From: Ruminococcus sp.
Lineage (GTDB): Bacteria > Bacillota > Clostridia > Oscillospirales > Acutalibacteraceae
Length of the DNA stretch: 64,000 bases
Reading direction: 5' to 3'
Assembly: GCA_017410265.1 (NCBI GenBank)
Contig: JAFQRC010000001.1
Span: 124,001-188,000 of the forward strand
Shown here one piece after another: positions 49,467-59,306 of the stretch. Every line of letters begins with the position of its first letter. Within the stretch, counting starts at the first letter, position 1. The notes under the pieces are model-generated. The model did not search any database and had not been told where the DNA came from. It saw only the letters and a list, made by a program, of their open reading frames with translations. The position numbers and the translations under genes were made by a program.

Positions 49467-51017
49467 TTAGATTTCAACAGACTGAACTTTGTCAAACTCT
49501 TCTGTGATTTCCTTAGACGGAGCTTTTGTGCAGAGTGTAACAATTACCGCAACTAAAGCTGCGAGGAAGAAACCTACAACGAGTGAGTAAAGACCTGTTG
49601 AAGAAGCGAGAGTTTCTCCTGCTACAGGAATGTATTCCCAGAAGATAACTAAGCCTGCGCCTGTTGCCATACCTGCAACTGCACCAGGAAGGTTGAATCT
49701 CTTCCAGAAAAGTGAAAGGAGTACAACCGGACCAAATGCAGCACCGAAACCTGCCCAAGCGTTTGATACAAGACCCATGATTGATGAGTTAGGGTCGAGT
49801 GCTATAGCGTAAGCGATGATAGCAACAACTACTACTGCGATTTTACCAACCCAGAGAGCGTTTTTATCAGATGCTTTCTTGTTGATAGCGCCCTTGTACA
49901 TATCTTCAGAAACAGCAGAAGCGGTAACGAGTAACTGAGAATCAGCAGTTGACATAATAGCTGCTAAAATACCGCAAAGGAAGATGCCGCCAATGAAGAT
50001 AAGAACGAAATTGCCATCGAAAATCTGAAGGATAGATTTGATGAATACTGTCTCGCTTGTTGAGCTGTCGAGAGTGTCTGTTAGGAAACCTCTAGCGAAG
50101 ATACCTAAGAGTGACGCAGCACCGAGAGAGAGGATAACCCATACGATAGCGATAACTCTTGACTTTTTAACTTCAGCGTCGCTCTTGATAGCCATAAATC
50201 TAACGAGAATATGAGGCATACCAAAGTAACCTAAAGCCCAACCTAAGTTAGAAATAATAGAAACAGCAGTGATAGGGTTGCCCTCAGCGTCTTTCATAAG
50301 TGAGAGGTAACCTGCAGGGTCAACTACACCGTGAGCTGAAAGAGAGTTAGAAACTGTGCCGAACTCTCCTGTAATACCGCAGTAAGCGATAATCGGAACA
50401 GCTAAAATAGCAACGAGCATCAGTAAACCCTGAATAAAGTCTGTGTAGCAAACAGCCTTGAAGCCACCAAGGAAGGTGTAAACAAGGATAACGATAGCTG
50501 CTATTGTCAGACCGATAAGGTACATAGTGTCTACGTTTGCACCGTTTCCGAAAACATTAGCGAAAAGCTTAGCACCTGATGAGAAAGCTGACGCCGTGTA
50601 AACCGCAAAGAACACGATGATGATAAGTGAAGCGACAATTTTGAGCACTCCTGACTTATCGTGGAAACGGTTCTCAAAGAAACTCGGGATAGTCAGCGAG
50701 TTGTTTGAAACGATTGTGTACTTTCTGAGCCTTCTTGCGACTAAGTACCAGTTGAGAATAGTACCGATTAAAAGACCGATAGCAATCCACACTTCGCCTG
50801 TACCAGCGACATAGATAGCACCAGGCAAGCCCATAAGCAGCCATCCACTCATATCAGAAGCCTGTGCTGAAAGCGCTGCTGTCCAGCTACCAAGACCTCT
50901 TCCTGCGAGGAAGTAGTCCTCGTTGTTGTTGTTCTTTGAACTTAAAGCACCGATGAGAATCATCAGCAGCATATAAGCCGCAAAGGCAACAAGAATGATA
51001 ATTTGTTTTTCTGTCAT
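49467..51017 (-). CDS. putP: Sodium/solute symporter, PutP-like
   Basis: 516-residue integral membrane protein with about 13 helices. SSS-family features: NEDYFLAGRGLGSWTAALSAQASDMSGWLLMGLPGAIY at the sodium-binding helix, RLRKYT, and CYTDFIQG. Closest to sodium/proline symporters, though solute identity cannot be proven. Own promoter and terminator; GGAGGGAAT before the ATG. Confidence 0.88.
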   Translation of the reverse strand: MTEKQIIILVAFAAYMLLMILIGALSSKNNNNEDYFLAGRGLGSWTAALSAQASDMSGWLLMGLPGAIYVAGTGEVWIAIGLLIGTILNWYLVARRLRKYTIVSNNSLTIPSFFENRFHDKSGVLKIVASLIIIVFFAVYTASAFSSGAKLFANVFGNGANVDTMYLIGLTIAAIVILVYTFLGGFKAVCYTDFIQGLLMLVAILAVPIIAYCGITGEFGTVSNSLSAHGVVDPAGYLSLMKDAEGNPITAVSIISNLGWALGYFGMPHILVRFMAIKSDAEVKKSRVIAIVWVILSLGAASLLGIFARGFLTDTLDSSTSETVFIKSILQIFDGNFVLIFIGGIFLCGILAAIMSTADSQLLVTASAVSEDMYKGAINKKASDKNALWVGKIAVVVVAIIAYAIALDPNSSIMGLVSNAWAGFGAAFGPVVLLSLFWKRFNLPGAVAGMATGAGLVIFWEYIPVAGETLASSTGLYSLVVGFFLAALVAVIVTLCTKAPSKEITEEFDKVQSVEI

Positions 51018-51055
51018 TTTATTCCCTCCATTTTGTGAATAAAAAATACTCTACC

Positions 51056-51084
51056 ATTTTAACACATTAAATCAATAAAATCAA
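51056..51084 (-). promoter_or_regulatory. Promoter of the putP-like gene
   Basis: On the minus strand: TTGATT, 17 bases, TAAAAT. Confidence 0.6.
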
Positions 51085-51128
51085 TAGTTAACTTTACGCA
51101 ATCTACGAATACTAAAATGATAAAAGTA

Positions 51129-51157
51129 TTGTAATAAGTTAACAAATATATTATAAT
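51129..51157 (+). promoter_or_regulatory. Promoter of alr-polA operon
   Basis: TTGTAA, 17 bases, TATAAT, about 31 bases before the GTG start. Confidence 0.65.
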
Positions 51158-51188
51158 ATAAAGGAATATGTAAACTGGGGTGATGTGT

Positions 51189-52367
51189 GTGATATTTACC
51201 AGACGACTGTGGGCAGAAATCAATATGGATGCCGCTATTAACAATTATCACGCGATTAAAAAGCAAATAGGAGAGAACACTAAAATCTGCTGTGTAATAA
51301 AAGCAGACGGCTACGGTCACGGTGCTGTGGAGCTTGCTAAACTCTACAGCGAGCTTAAGTGTGACTATTTTGCTGTTTCTAATCTTGATGAGGCGCTTGA
51401 ACTTAGAGACGCAGGAATAAAAGAGCCGATGCTGATTTTAGGCTACACTCCCGCTAACAGGTGTGGTGACCTATCAAAGTACGATATTTCTCAGGCAGTT
51501 TACGGCAAAGACTACGCGCTTATGCTCTCAGAGGAATGTGAAAAAGCAGGGGTAAAGTGCAAAATCCACATCAAAGCTGACACCGGAATGAGCAGACTCG
51601 GCTTTATGTGTCAGGAATTCCCCAGAGATGATTATTCTATAAAAGAAATAAAAGAAGCGTGTGAACTGCCAAATCTCATAGCAGAAGGTATCTTCACTCA
51701 CTTTGCGGTTGCTGATGAAAAGGAAGACGGCAAACAGTACACTAAAAAGCAGTACGATGCATTTATGCACACTGTAGACAGCTTAAAAGAGCAGGGAGTG
51801 AGCTTTGAAATCACTCATTGTTCCAATTCGGGAGCCATACTCGATTACCCTGAGTTTAAGCTTGATATGGTCAGAGCTGGCATTATCCTCTACGGACTTG
51901 CTCCGTCACAGAAACTAAAGGACAAGCTCTCACTAGAGCCGATTATGAGATTGAAAACCATGGTGTCATATGTAAAGGAAATCAAAAAGGGCACTACTGT
52001 GAGCTATGGCAGAACCTTTACTGCAGACAGAGATATGAAGATAGCTACAGTTCCTGTCGGTTATGCTGACGGATATATCCGTGCTTTTGCAAAAGACGGG
52101 TATATGTTCATCAAAGGACAGAAAGCGAAAATCATCGGCAGAATTTGTATGGACCAGACGCTACTTGATGTCACTGACATTGAGGGGGTTGAAATCGGCA
52201 ACGTAACAGTGCTGTTTGGTAACGGCAGAGGCGGAGAGCCTACTCCTGATGATGTAGCTATGTGGGGAGATACTATTAACTACGAAATCGTGTGCTCTGT
52301 TTCAAAGAGAGTACCAAGATTATACCGCCGTGACGGCGTTACTGTGGAAGTGATGTATAAGATATGA
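51189..52367 (+). CDS. alr: Alanine racemase
   Basis: PLP enzyme making D-alanine for peptidoglycan. The catalytic Lys is in VIKADGYGHGAVELA; other motifs are HIKADTGMSRLGF, ITHCSNSGAIL and TVPVGYADGY. Start uncertain: GTG 51189 fits best because GGGG lies 8 bases upstream; ATG 51183 is too close. 392 residues. Overlaps polA by four bases. Confidence 0.95.
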   Translation: MIFTRRLWAEINMDAAINNYHAIKKQIGENTKICCVIKADGYGHGAVELAKLYSELKCDYFAVSNLDEALELRDAGIKEPMLILGYTPANRCGDLSKYDISQAVYGKDYALMLSEECEKAGVKCKIHIKADTGMSRLGFMCQEFPRDDYSIKEIKEACELPNLIAEGIFTHFAVADEKEDGKQYTKKQYDAFMHTVDSLKEQGVSFEITHCSNSGAILDYPEFKLDMVRAGIILYGLAPSQKLKDKLSLEPIMRLKTMVSYVKEIKKGTTVSYGRTFTADRDMKIATVPVGYADGYIRAFAKDGYMFIKGQKAKIIGRICMDQTLLDVTDIEGVEIGNVTVLFGNGRGGEPTPDDVAMWGDTINYEIVCSVSKRVPRLYRRDGVTVEVMYKI

Positions 52368-54955
52368 AACTTTTAGTAGTTGACGGAAATTCGATACTAA
52401 ACCGTGCGTTTTACGGAATCAGACCGCTTACAACAAAGGACGGTATGTTCACAAACGCGATTTACGGTTTTCTTACTATGCTTGAAAAAATAAAGAATGA
52501 TACCACTCCCGACAGAGTGGCTATCGCGTTTGATTTGAAAGCTAAGACCTTCAGACACGAGGCGTACGCTCTTTATAAAGCTAACCGCAAGGGGATGCCT
52601 GAAGAACTGCATATGCAGCTTCAGCCTCTAAAGGATTTGCTAGTAGCTTTGGGCTATAAAATAGTAACCTGTGAGGGCTATGAGGCTGACGATATCTTAG
52701 GAACGCTTTCTAAATCGTGTGAGCAAAACGGCGACGAGTGCGTTATCGCGACAGGGGATCGGGACTCTTTACAGCTTGTTTCAGACAAGGTGTCAGTGCG
52801 TCTTGCTAAGAACTTAAACGGTACTATGATTTACACTCCTGATACCATTATGGAGGAATACGGGGTTACACCGAAAGAGCTGATTGAAATCAAAGCGATT
52901 CAGGGTGACTCATCTGACAATATCCCCGGTGTTGCGGGTATCGGTCCGAAAGGTGCAACTGAGCTTATCCAGAAATTCAAGAATGTAGAATATATTTACG
53001 AGCACATTGACGAGCTCGATATCAAAGAGAATATGCGCAAAAAGCTCATTGACAGCAAGGAAAACGCGCTTATATCCCGTATGCTCGGTGAAATCTGCCT
53101 TACTGCACCTGTTGATACAGACCTTGACAGCTATGTCGTAACTGATGGCGACAAGGCGACAGCCAAAGCGATGATGGCAAAACTTGAGCTGTTTTCGCTG
53201 ATAGGAAAGCTCGGATTAGACGGCGTTGAGGAAGCCCCTCTTTCTGTAAAAACAGAAACTGAGAGTATAGAAGTTGTTGAACTTGATACTGATAATTCTA
53301 TTAAAGAAATAAAATCTCATCTTAAAAATAACCCTACACTTTGCATGTACACATATTTTGAGGGTGAAGATGTGCTAACCCGCACACCGACAAAAACAGC
53401 CTTTGTGTTAGATAGAAAGGTTGTTTTGTGCAGTGACACAGCACTTTTGATTGATGTGCTTAAAGATGAGAAGGTTGAAAAGTTTGTATTTTCTTCAAAA
53501 GAATTATTTTCTTTCGCTGACAAAAACGGTTTTGAGATAAAAAACCTCACTTTCGATGTAACTCTTGCGGCTTATCTGCTGAATCCGAACGCTTCGTCCT
53601 ATGATTTAGAAAAGCTGTGTGCTCAGTATGAAATACAGTTGCCTGAAGTGACTGATGAGTGCAGCGAGTACACCGAAGTTTACGCGATGAAAAAGCTGTG
53701 TGAAACCTTGAAAAGTAAAATTGATGAGGCAAATCAGGGTTCACTTTTGAGCGATATCGAAATAAAGCTTGCCAATGTGCTCGCAAAAATGGAGAACATC
53801 GGCTTTATGGTTGATGTCGAAGGTATCAAAAAATACGGCGAAGAAATCAAAGCGCAGGTTGATAGTCTTGAACGCGAGATTTACGACCAGATTGGCTATG
53901 AATTCAATATAAATTCACCTAAGCAGTTGGCAGTCGCGTTGTTTGAGGATTTGGGACTGCCTGCTAAAAAGAAAACCAAAAGCGGTTACTCAACAAATGC
54001 CGATGTGCTGGAGAGCTTAGTGCCGTATCATCCTGTTATTTCGATGATTCTTCAGTACCGTACGCTTGCTAAACTAAAGTCCACCTACTGCGACTCGCTT
54101 ATTAAGGTAGTGAGAGAGGACGGACGAATCCACTCGTCGTTTAACCAGACCGAAACCAGAACAGGTCGTATCAGCTCAACAGAGCCTAATTTACAGAACA
54201 TTCCTGTTAGAACAGAGCTCGGCAGAGAGTTAAGACGCTTTTTTATAGCAAAGGACGACTGTGTGCTTATAGATGCTGACTACTCACAGATTGAGCTTAG
54301 AGTGCTCGCACATATTTCAAACGACGAGAATATGTGCAAAGCGTTTACTGACAATGTTGACATTCACTCTGTGACAGCCTCCCAGGTGTTCAATATGCCG
54401 CTTGAGATGGTGACTTCGGTTATGAGAAGCAGAGCAAAAGCCGTTAACTTTGGTATCGTGTACGGTATCGGTGCGTTTTCTCTTGCTAAGGATATCGGCG
54501 TTACAAACAAAGAGGCATCTAACTATATCAAGTCGTATCTTGCTCACTATTCGGGCATAGACTCATATATGAAGAATATCATCGAGCGCGCAAAGGCTGA
54601 CGGCTATGTTGAAACTATTTTTGGCAGAAGAAGATACCTGCCTGAGCTTTCAGCATCTAACCATATGACCAGAGCTTTTGGTGAGAGAGTAGCGCGAAAT
54701 GCTCCTATTCAGGGCACAGCTGCCGATATTATCAAAATCGCTATGGTGCGCGTTGACAAGCGACTCAAAGAGGAAGACTTGTCTGCACGACTTATTTTAC
54801 AGGTGCACGACGAACTTATCGTTGAAGCACCAATGTTTGAGTCTATGCGTGTTGCGATGATTTTACAAGAAGAAATGGAAAATGCAGTGAAACTTAATGT
54901 ACCACTGATTGCCGAAGCTTCTGTCGGCGAAACATGGTACGATGCAAAGGGATAA
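52364..54955 (+). CDS. polA: DNA polymerase I
   Basis: 863 residues. 5'-3' exonuclease domain at the N-terminus (LLVVDGNSILNRAFYGI, IATGDRDSLQL, GDSSDNIPGV). The middle 3'-5' domain (about 300-430) lacks the DxE metal motif, so proofreading is probably absent, as in many Firmicutes. Polymerase motifs: A DADYSQIELRVLAH, B RSRAKAVNFGIVYG, C QVHDELI. Start overlaps the alr stop (ATGA). Confidence 0.97.
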   Translation: MKLLVVDGNSILNRAFYGIRPLTTKDGMFTNAIYGFLTMLEKIKNDTTPDRVAIAFDLKAKTFRHEAYALYKANRKGMPEELHMQLQPLKDLLVALGYKIVTCEGYEADDILGTLSKSCEQNGDECVIATGDRDSLQLVSDKVSVRLAKNLNGTMIYTPDTIMEEYGVTPKELIEIKAIQGDSSDNIPGVAGIGPKGATELIQKFKNVEYIYEHIDELDIKENMRKKLIDSKENALISRMLGEICLTAPVDTDLDSYVVTDGDKATAKAMMAKLELFSLIGKLGLDGVEEAPLSVKTETESIEVVELDTDNSIKEIKSHLKNNPTLCMYTYFEGEDVLTRTPTKTAFVLDRKVVLCSDTALLIDVLKDEKVEKFVFSSKELFSFADKNGFEIKNLTFDVTLAAYLLNPNASSYDLEKLCAQYEIQLPEVTDECSEYTEVYAMKKLCETLKSKIDEANQGSLLSDIEIKLANVLAKMENIGFMVDVEGIKKYGEEIKAQVDSLEREIYDQIGYEFNINSPKQLAVALFEDLGLPAKKKTKSGYSTNADVLESLVPYHPVISMILQYRTLAKLKSTYCDSLIKVVREDGRIHSSFNQTETRTGRISSTEPNLQNIPVRTELGRELRRFFIAKDDCVLIDADYSQIELRVLAHISNDENMCKAFTDNVDIHSVTASQVFNMPLEMVTSVMRSRAKAVNFGIVYGIGAFSLAKDIGVTNKEASNYIKSYLAHYSGIDSYMKNIIERAKADGYVETIFGRRRYLPELSASNHMTRAFGERVARNAPIQGTAADIIKIAMVRVDKRLKEEDLSARLILQVHDELIVEAPMFESMRVAMILQEEMENAVKLNVPLIAEASVGETWYDAKG

Positions 54956-54957
54956 AT

Positions 54958-55407
54958 ATGAAAAATGTACTTTTTATCTGCACGGGCAATACCTGCCGTA
55001 GCCCGATGGCAGAAGCGATTTTTAACAAAATAGCAGAAGAGAGAAACCTCAGCATGCACGCTCGTTCTGCGGGTGTTGCCACTGTTGATGGACTTCCTGC
55101 CGCAAAAAACGCTATTGATATTATGGCGCAGAGAGGAATTGACCTGTCAAACCACAAGGCAAGATTTCTACCTAATGTAAAGCTTTCTGACTACGATGTG
55201 TTCGTTACTATGAACTACGACCAGTCGTTGCTTGTTGAAAGCTTAGGTGTGCCAAGAGATATGATAAAGGTGCTACAAAAAGCGCCTGACGATAAATACG
55301 ACATCGAAATCGGCATCGCTGATCCGTTTGGCGGGGATATGCTTGCGTACAAAAAATGTGCTGATGACTTAGAAAGTGCTATAGAAGAGCTGATAAAAAC
55401 GCTATGA
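54958..55407 (+). CDS. Low-molecular-weight protein phosphatase (YwlE-like)
   Basis: 149 residues with the P-loop CTGNTCRSPMA near the N-terminus and DPFGGD near the C-terminus (general-acid Asp). In Firmicutes such proteins act on phospho-Tyr or phospho-Arg; the Thr after the P-loop Asn fits the YwlE (protein arginine phosphatase) type, but no McsB kinase is seen here. Start at ATG 54958, 2 bases after polA. Confidence 0.88.
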   Translation: MKNVLFICTGNTCRSPMAEAIFNKIAEERNLSMHARSAGVATVDGLPAAKNAIDIMAQRGIDLSNHKARFLPNVKLSDYDVFVTMNYDQSLLVESLGVPRDMIKVLQKAPDDKYDIEIGIADPFGGDMLAYKKCADDLESAIEELIKTL

Positions 55408-55847
55408 TTATCAAAAATATGGAAAAAGAGCACCTGAGCGGTGTTTTGAAAGTTGAAGAAAGCTGTTTTACTCACCCGTGGAGTAAAGAGAGCTTTGAAA
55501 GTGAGCTCAGTAAAAGCGAATCTTTCAAATTTGTAGCACTCGAAAAGGATGAAGTAGTAGGATTTGCGATACTCGACATAGTGCTCGACGAGGGAAATCT
55601 GCTCGATATCGCTGTTGATGAAAAACATCGAAGAAAAGGTGTTGCTAAAAAGCTCTTTGAAAAAATGCTGGAGAAAGCTCAGGAAAAAGATCTTTCGTTT
55701 ATCACTCTCGAGGTGAGAAGTTCAAGTGCTCCTGCTATATCGCTTTATGAAGCGATGGGCTTTGAAAGGGTAGGAGTCAGAAAAAATTACTACAGCAGGC
55801 CAACAGAAGATGCCTTGCTGATGACTAAATATTTTAAGAAGGATTAG
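55404..55847 (+). CDS. rimI: Ribosomal-protein-alanine N-acetyltransferase RimI
   Basis: 147-residue GNAT protein: LDIAVDEKHRRKGVAKKLF is the acetyl-CoA motif A, followed by LEVRSSSAPAISLYEAMGF. Location just before tsaD is the standard rimI-tsaD arrangement. Starts in the ATGA overlap. Confidence 0.93.
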   Translation: MIIKNMEKEHLSGVLKVEESCFTHPWSKESFESELSKSESFKFVALEKDEVVGFAILDIVLDEGNLLDIAVDEKHRRKGVAKKLFEKMLEKAQEKDLSFITLEVRSSSAPAISLYEAMGFERVGVRKNYYSRPTEDALLMTKYFKKD

Positions 55848-55848
55848 T

Positions 55849-56862
55849 ATGAAGATTTTATCTATTGAAAGCAGTTGTGACGAAACCGCCGCTGCGGTGG
55901 TAGAAGACGGCAGAGAGGTGCTCTCGTCAGTGATTGCATCTCAGGTTGAAGAACACAAGCTCTACGGTGGTGTTGTGCCTGAGATTGCCTCTAGAAGACA
56001 CGCTGAGTCTATCGTAGGAGTTGTCAGTGAAGCGCTGAGTAAAGCAGACACTACGCTCGATGATATTGACGCGATAGCTGTGACTCACGCGCCGGGGCTT
56101 ATCGGTGCGCTGTTAGTCGGAGTGAATTTTGCGAAAGGACTTTCTCTTTCGACAAAAAAGCCACTTGTGCCTGTGCACCACCTGCGTTCACACATAGCTG
56201 CTAATTATATTTCTCATAAAGAATTAAAACCGCCGTTTTTGTGCCTTGTTGTATCGGGCGGTCACAGCCATATTGTTATGGTTGAGAGCTATACAAAAAT
56301 GAGAATCATCGGTCGTACCCGTGATGATGCGGCGGGTGAAGCGTTTGACAAAGCCGCGCGCACTATGGGTATCCCGTACCCGGGCGGTATTATGCTCGAC
56401 AAAATTGCCGAAAACGGAAATGACGATGCGTTCAAACTTCCGCGTCCGAAGGTTGACGACGCACCGTACGATTTTTCTTTTTCGGGACTCAAAACTGCTG
56501 TCATCAACATCATCCATAATATGGAGCAAAAGGGCGAAAGTGTGCCTGTAGAAGATGTTTGTGCAAGCTTCAGAAAGGCGGTTGTTTCCTGCCTTACCGA
56601 AAACTTCATAAAAGCTGCTAAGGATCTGGGGGTCAAAACTCTTGTCACAGCGGGTGGTGTTTCTGCTAATTCGCTACTCAGACATAAGCTTGAAAAAGCG
56701 TGCAAAGAAAACGATTTTGAGCTTTATATGCCACAGCTCTCTCTTTGTGGCGATAACGCTGCTATGGTCGGCTCACAGGGATACTACGAGTACTTATCTG
56801 GAAATATTGCAGAGCTTGATCTGAACGCGGTGGCAACCTTGCCGATTGATTACAGAGAATAA
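55849..56862 (+). CDS. tsaD: tRNA N6-threonylcarbamoyladenosine transferase
   Basis: 337 residues. ASKHA fold with ILSIESSCDETAAAVV, metal-binding HHLRSH and HLVVSGGHSHIV, and GEAFDKAARTMGIPYPGG. Forms t6A37 on ANN-decoding tRNAs with TsaB/C/E, which are not in the window. Confidence 0.97.
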   Translation: MKILSIESSCDETAAAVVEDGREVLSSVIASQVEEHKLYGGVVPEIASRRHAESIVGVVSEALSKADTTLDDIDAIAVTHAPGLIGALLVGVNFAKGLSLSTKKPLVPVHHLRSHIAANYISHKELKPPFLCLVVSGGHSHIVMVESYTKMRIIGRTRDDAAGEAFDKAARTMGIPYPGGIMLDKIAENGNDDAFKLPRPKVDDAPYDFSFSGLKTAVINIIHNMEQKGESVPVEDVCASFRKAVVSCLTENFIKAAKDLGVKTLVTAGGVSANSLLRHKLEKACKENDFELYMPQLSLCGDNAAMVGSQGYYEYLSGNIAELDLNAVATLPIDYRE

Positions 56863-56902
56863 TTTTACATAGTATATTAAAGGATAGAAAAGAGGTGACG
56901 AT

Positions 56903-58246
56903 ATGAGAAAGTTATGTATTAAAGCGGCTTCACTTTTGCTGTGCACAGTTTTGTGTTTTTCACTTAGCTCTTGTTTAACTATCAGTGACGCTATAGATTC
57001 CGTATCGTCGCTTATAAACCCCAGAGGTATAGCCGAAGATGTGTCGCTTGGATACACTGAAATCGACTTTGGTGAGTTTTCTTACTCGCCGTACTACACT
57101 CCGATTTTCAGCCGTGAATCCTACAAAAATCTCGAAAACGACAAAATGCGTGAGCTCTACGATATGCTGTACTACAACTGCTACTTGGTTTATCCGAGGT
57201 CTTTTTCTGCTGGTGAGTACAAATGCAAGCAGGTAATTTTAGAAGAGGCACAGCTCACTCAAGCTCAGATAAGGCTGACTATCAAAGCTATCGGCGATGA
57301 CAATCCACATGTTTTCTGGCTGTCTGATACCTTCGGCTTTTTGATTGATGAGTCTAAAAACTACACAGCTGTCCAGCTTTACAGCAGAATGTCACCTGAA
57401 AAGCTCACAGAGTCTATAAGTAATCTCAAAGCAGAGTGCGACAAGTATCTGGCAACACTCAAAGATGGACTCAGCGACTATGAGCTCGAAAAAAGTGCCC
57501 ACGACTATATTCTGAAAAAATGTGAGTACGATACTTCGCTGACGGGTAGTGTAACTGTCCCGAAAGGTAAGGAGTCTGCCTTTGACCCGTACGGTGCTCT
57601 GGTTGAGGGAGTGGCTGTGTGCGAGGGGTATTCCAGAGCTTTTCAGCTTTTGTGCAACTCTACTGGTCTTTCCTGCATAAACATAGTCGGTGTGAGTGAA
57701 AACGAGCTTCATATGTGGAACGCGGTACAGCTTGGGGAAGATTACTACTATGTCGATGTAACATGGGACGATAAAGACGAAGAAGCGTTTATGTACGACT
57801 ACTTTAATATCAGCGAAAAACAGCTTTTGTACGACCATGAGTTTTCTCCTCTTAGCAGTGAAATGAGTGACGAGGAAATCTGTGGTGACGGCACAACTAA
57901 TGCTCTGACATCAAATTTCTTTATTCCAAAGTGCACGAAAACAGAGCAGAATTACTATGAAAAGAACAGCGTGCACCTGAAAAGCTACGACTCTGATGAG
58001 ATAGAAGAAAGTCTTTTAAAATCAGCTGAGAATAAGGAAAGTTACTTTCATTTTTATATAGAGCCAAATGAATTTACTTTTGACTACGCAGTTGACGACC
58101 TTTTCTTTTCTTATCCGCAGTATTTTTTCAAATACATTGATAATGTAAACTACCTGCTACCTGACTATTCAATCGACACGAATAATCTTTCGCTTTATCA
58201 GAAAAAGCAGTTGTCAGTAGTCACGGTTGTGTTAAAATATATTTAA
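56903..58246 (+). CDS. Transglutaminase-domain lipoprotein
   Basis: 447 residues. Signal peptide with lipobox (SLSSC), so a membrane-anchored lipoprotein. Transglutaminase-like core in the middle (about 195-310): EGVAVCEGYSRAFQLLCN (Cys), ENELHMWNAVQLG (His), YYYVDVTWDD (Asp). Such domains can be peptidases or amide-transfer enzymes on the cell surface; the substrate is not known. GAGGTGACGAT before ATG. Its end is 30 bases from ruvX. Confidence 0.88.
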   Translation: MRKLCIKAASLLLCTVLCFSLSSCLTISDAIDSVSSLINPRGIAEDVSLGYTEIDFGEFSYSPYYTPIFSRESYKNLENDKMRELYDMLYYNCYLVYPRSFSAGEYKCKQVILEEAQLTQAQIRLTIKAIGDDNPHVFWLSDTFGFLIDESKNYTAVQLYSRMSPEKLTESISNLKAECDKYLATLKDGLSDYELEKSAHDYILKKCEYDTSLTGSVTVPKGKESAFDPYGALVEGVAVCEGYSRAFQLLCNSTGLSCINIVGVSENELHMWNAVQLGEDYYYVDVTWDDKDEEAFMYDYFNISEKQLLYDHEFSPLSSEMSDEEICGDGTTNALTSNFFIPKCTKTEQNYYEKNSVHLKSYDSDEIEESLLKSAENKESYFHFYIEPNEFTFDYAVDDLFFSYPQYFFKYIDNVNYLLPDYSIDTNNLSLYQKKQLSVVTVVLKYI

Positions 58247-58276
58247 TCACCCTTGTGGGGGTACATAGGAGAAAGT

Positions 58277-58687
58277 ATGATAATAATTTCAGTTGATTTA
58301 GGCAAAGCGAGAACAGGTCTTGCGATAAGTGACAAGACGGGTTTCTTAGCGTCGCCTCTTGATATGATAGAAGAAAAAAGCCCTGCTAAAATCTTAGAGA
58401 AAGTCGCGCAGGTTGTGACAGATAACAAAGCAGAGCTCATAGTCGTCGGACTTCCTAAAAATATGGATGGTAGTGAGGGTGACAGCGCAAAGTCTGCCCG
58501 CGAGTTTGCGTGTAAGCTTTCAGAATTGACGGGGATAAAAACTGTTATGCAGGACGAGCGTGGCACTACAATCACAGCCCACTCGTATTTATCACAGCGT
58601 GATGTGAGAGGAAAAAAGCGCAAAGCTCAGGTAGATACCGTAGCGGCGGCGATTATACTTCAGGACTATTTGGATTCTAACAGATAA
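58277..58687 (+). CDS. ruvX: Holliday junction resolvase-like RuvX (YqgF)
   Basis: 136 residues; RNase H-like fold: IISVDLGKARTGLAISD with catalytic Asp, LIVVGLPKNMDGSEG, QDERGTT. Essential in many bacteria, probably 16S rRNA processing. Start at ATG 58277, behind AGGAGAAAG; an earlier in-frame ATG has no such site. Confidence 0.92.
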   Translation: MIIISVDLGKARTGLAISDKTGFLASPLDMIEEKSPAKILEKVAQVVTDNKAELIVVGLPKNMDGSEGDSAKSAREFACKLSELTGIKTVMQDERGTTITAHSYLSQRDVRGKKRKAQVDTVAAAIILQDYLDSNR

Positions 58688-58698
58688 GGAGAAAGAAA

Positions 58699-58911
58699 AT
58701 GACACAGGATTTAATCGATAAGATAAATGCACTTGCAAAGAAAAAGAAAGAAGAGGGCTTGACACAGGAAGAGCAGAAGCTTCAGAAAGAGCTTTACAAA
58801 GAGTACCTCACTCAGTTTCGCTCAGGCTTTAAAAAGCAACTTAACAATGTCGATGTACAGCTTCCAAACGGCGATGTTGTTCCACTGACACAGCTTAACA
58901 AAAAGAAATAA
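58699..58911 (+). CDS. DUF896 protein (YnzC-like)
   Basis: 70-residue helical protein: DKINALAKKKKEEGLTQEEQ, LYKEYLTQFRSGFKKQL. DUF896 proteins are small, sometimes linked to the SOS response, with unclear role. Follows ruvX by 11 bases; AAGGAGAAAG upstream. Confidence 0.9.
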   Translation: MTQDLIDKINALAKKKKEEGLTQEEQKLQKELYKEYLTQFRSGFKKQLNNVDVQLPNGDVVPLTQLNKKK

Positions 58912-58915
58912 GCAT

Positions 58916-58954
58916 AAAAATCCCACCTGACAAAAAATCAGGTGGGATTTCTGT
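58916..58954 (+). terminator. Terminator of the alr-to-DUF896 operon
   Basis: AAATCCCACCTGA / TCAGGTGGGATTT hairpin followed by a short T-run. Confidence 0.9.
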
Positions 58955-59306
58955 TTGGTGCCTTTAGGCGTGAAAATAAACCCCCGGTTCTACCGGGGGA
59001 AGATAAACAAGTGGAGCGTAATAAGGCTTCCCCTTGAGGGGAAGCTGTCAGCGTATGCTGACTGATGAGGTGTAGAACACAAAGTGTTCGTAATAAAATA
59101 AAACAAAATATTCTTTCACCTCATCCGCTTCGCAAGAGCTCAGCACCTTCCCCTCAAGGGGAAGGCTTTATCAACCCGTTTACGGGTTGTAGGGCAAGTA
59201 ATGCAATATCACAATTCAGTGTCCCTTTCAGGGGTTGAGCCAGTAATAACCCCTTATAGGGGCAGTGCAAATCACTAGTTGAACTGGTGGTTTTGATTGT
59301 TGTTTA
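58955..59306. other. Intergenic region with repeats, 58.95-59.3 kb
   Basis: No gene. Besides the palindromic repeat it has short hairpins: CCCCCGGTT/AACCGGGGG-like at 58980, CAACCCG/CGGGTTG at 59174, and CCCCTTATAGGGG at 59248. No clear terminator for the minus-strand envelope operon ending at 59307. Confidence 0.6.
59024..59170. repeat. MITE-like palindromic repeat element
   Basis: Two arms of about 50 bases, inverted to each other: 59024-59073 (CTTCCCCTTGAGGGGAAG, then GATGAGGTG) and 59118-59169 (CACCTCATCC, then CTTCCCCTCAAGGGGAAG). The middle is AT-rich with no transposase frame. Similar CTTCCCCTTGAGGGGAAG repeats are widespread in Firmicutes gut genomes. Short flanking palindromes are also present (CCCCCGGTT...ACCGGGGG at 58980). 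Confidence 0.75.

Noticed and set aside
59024..59170. CRISPR array
   Set aside because: Only inverted arms, no series of direct repeats with unique spacers.
59271..59296. Terminator for the minus-strand envelope operon
   Set aside because: A hairpin is present, but its T-run lies on the plus strand, the wrong direction.
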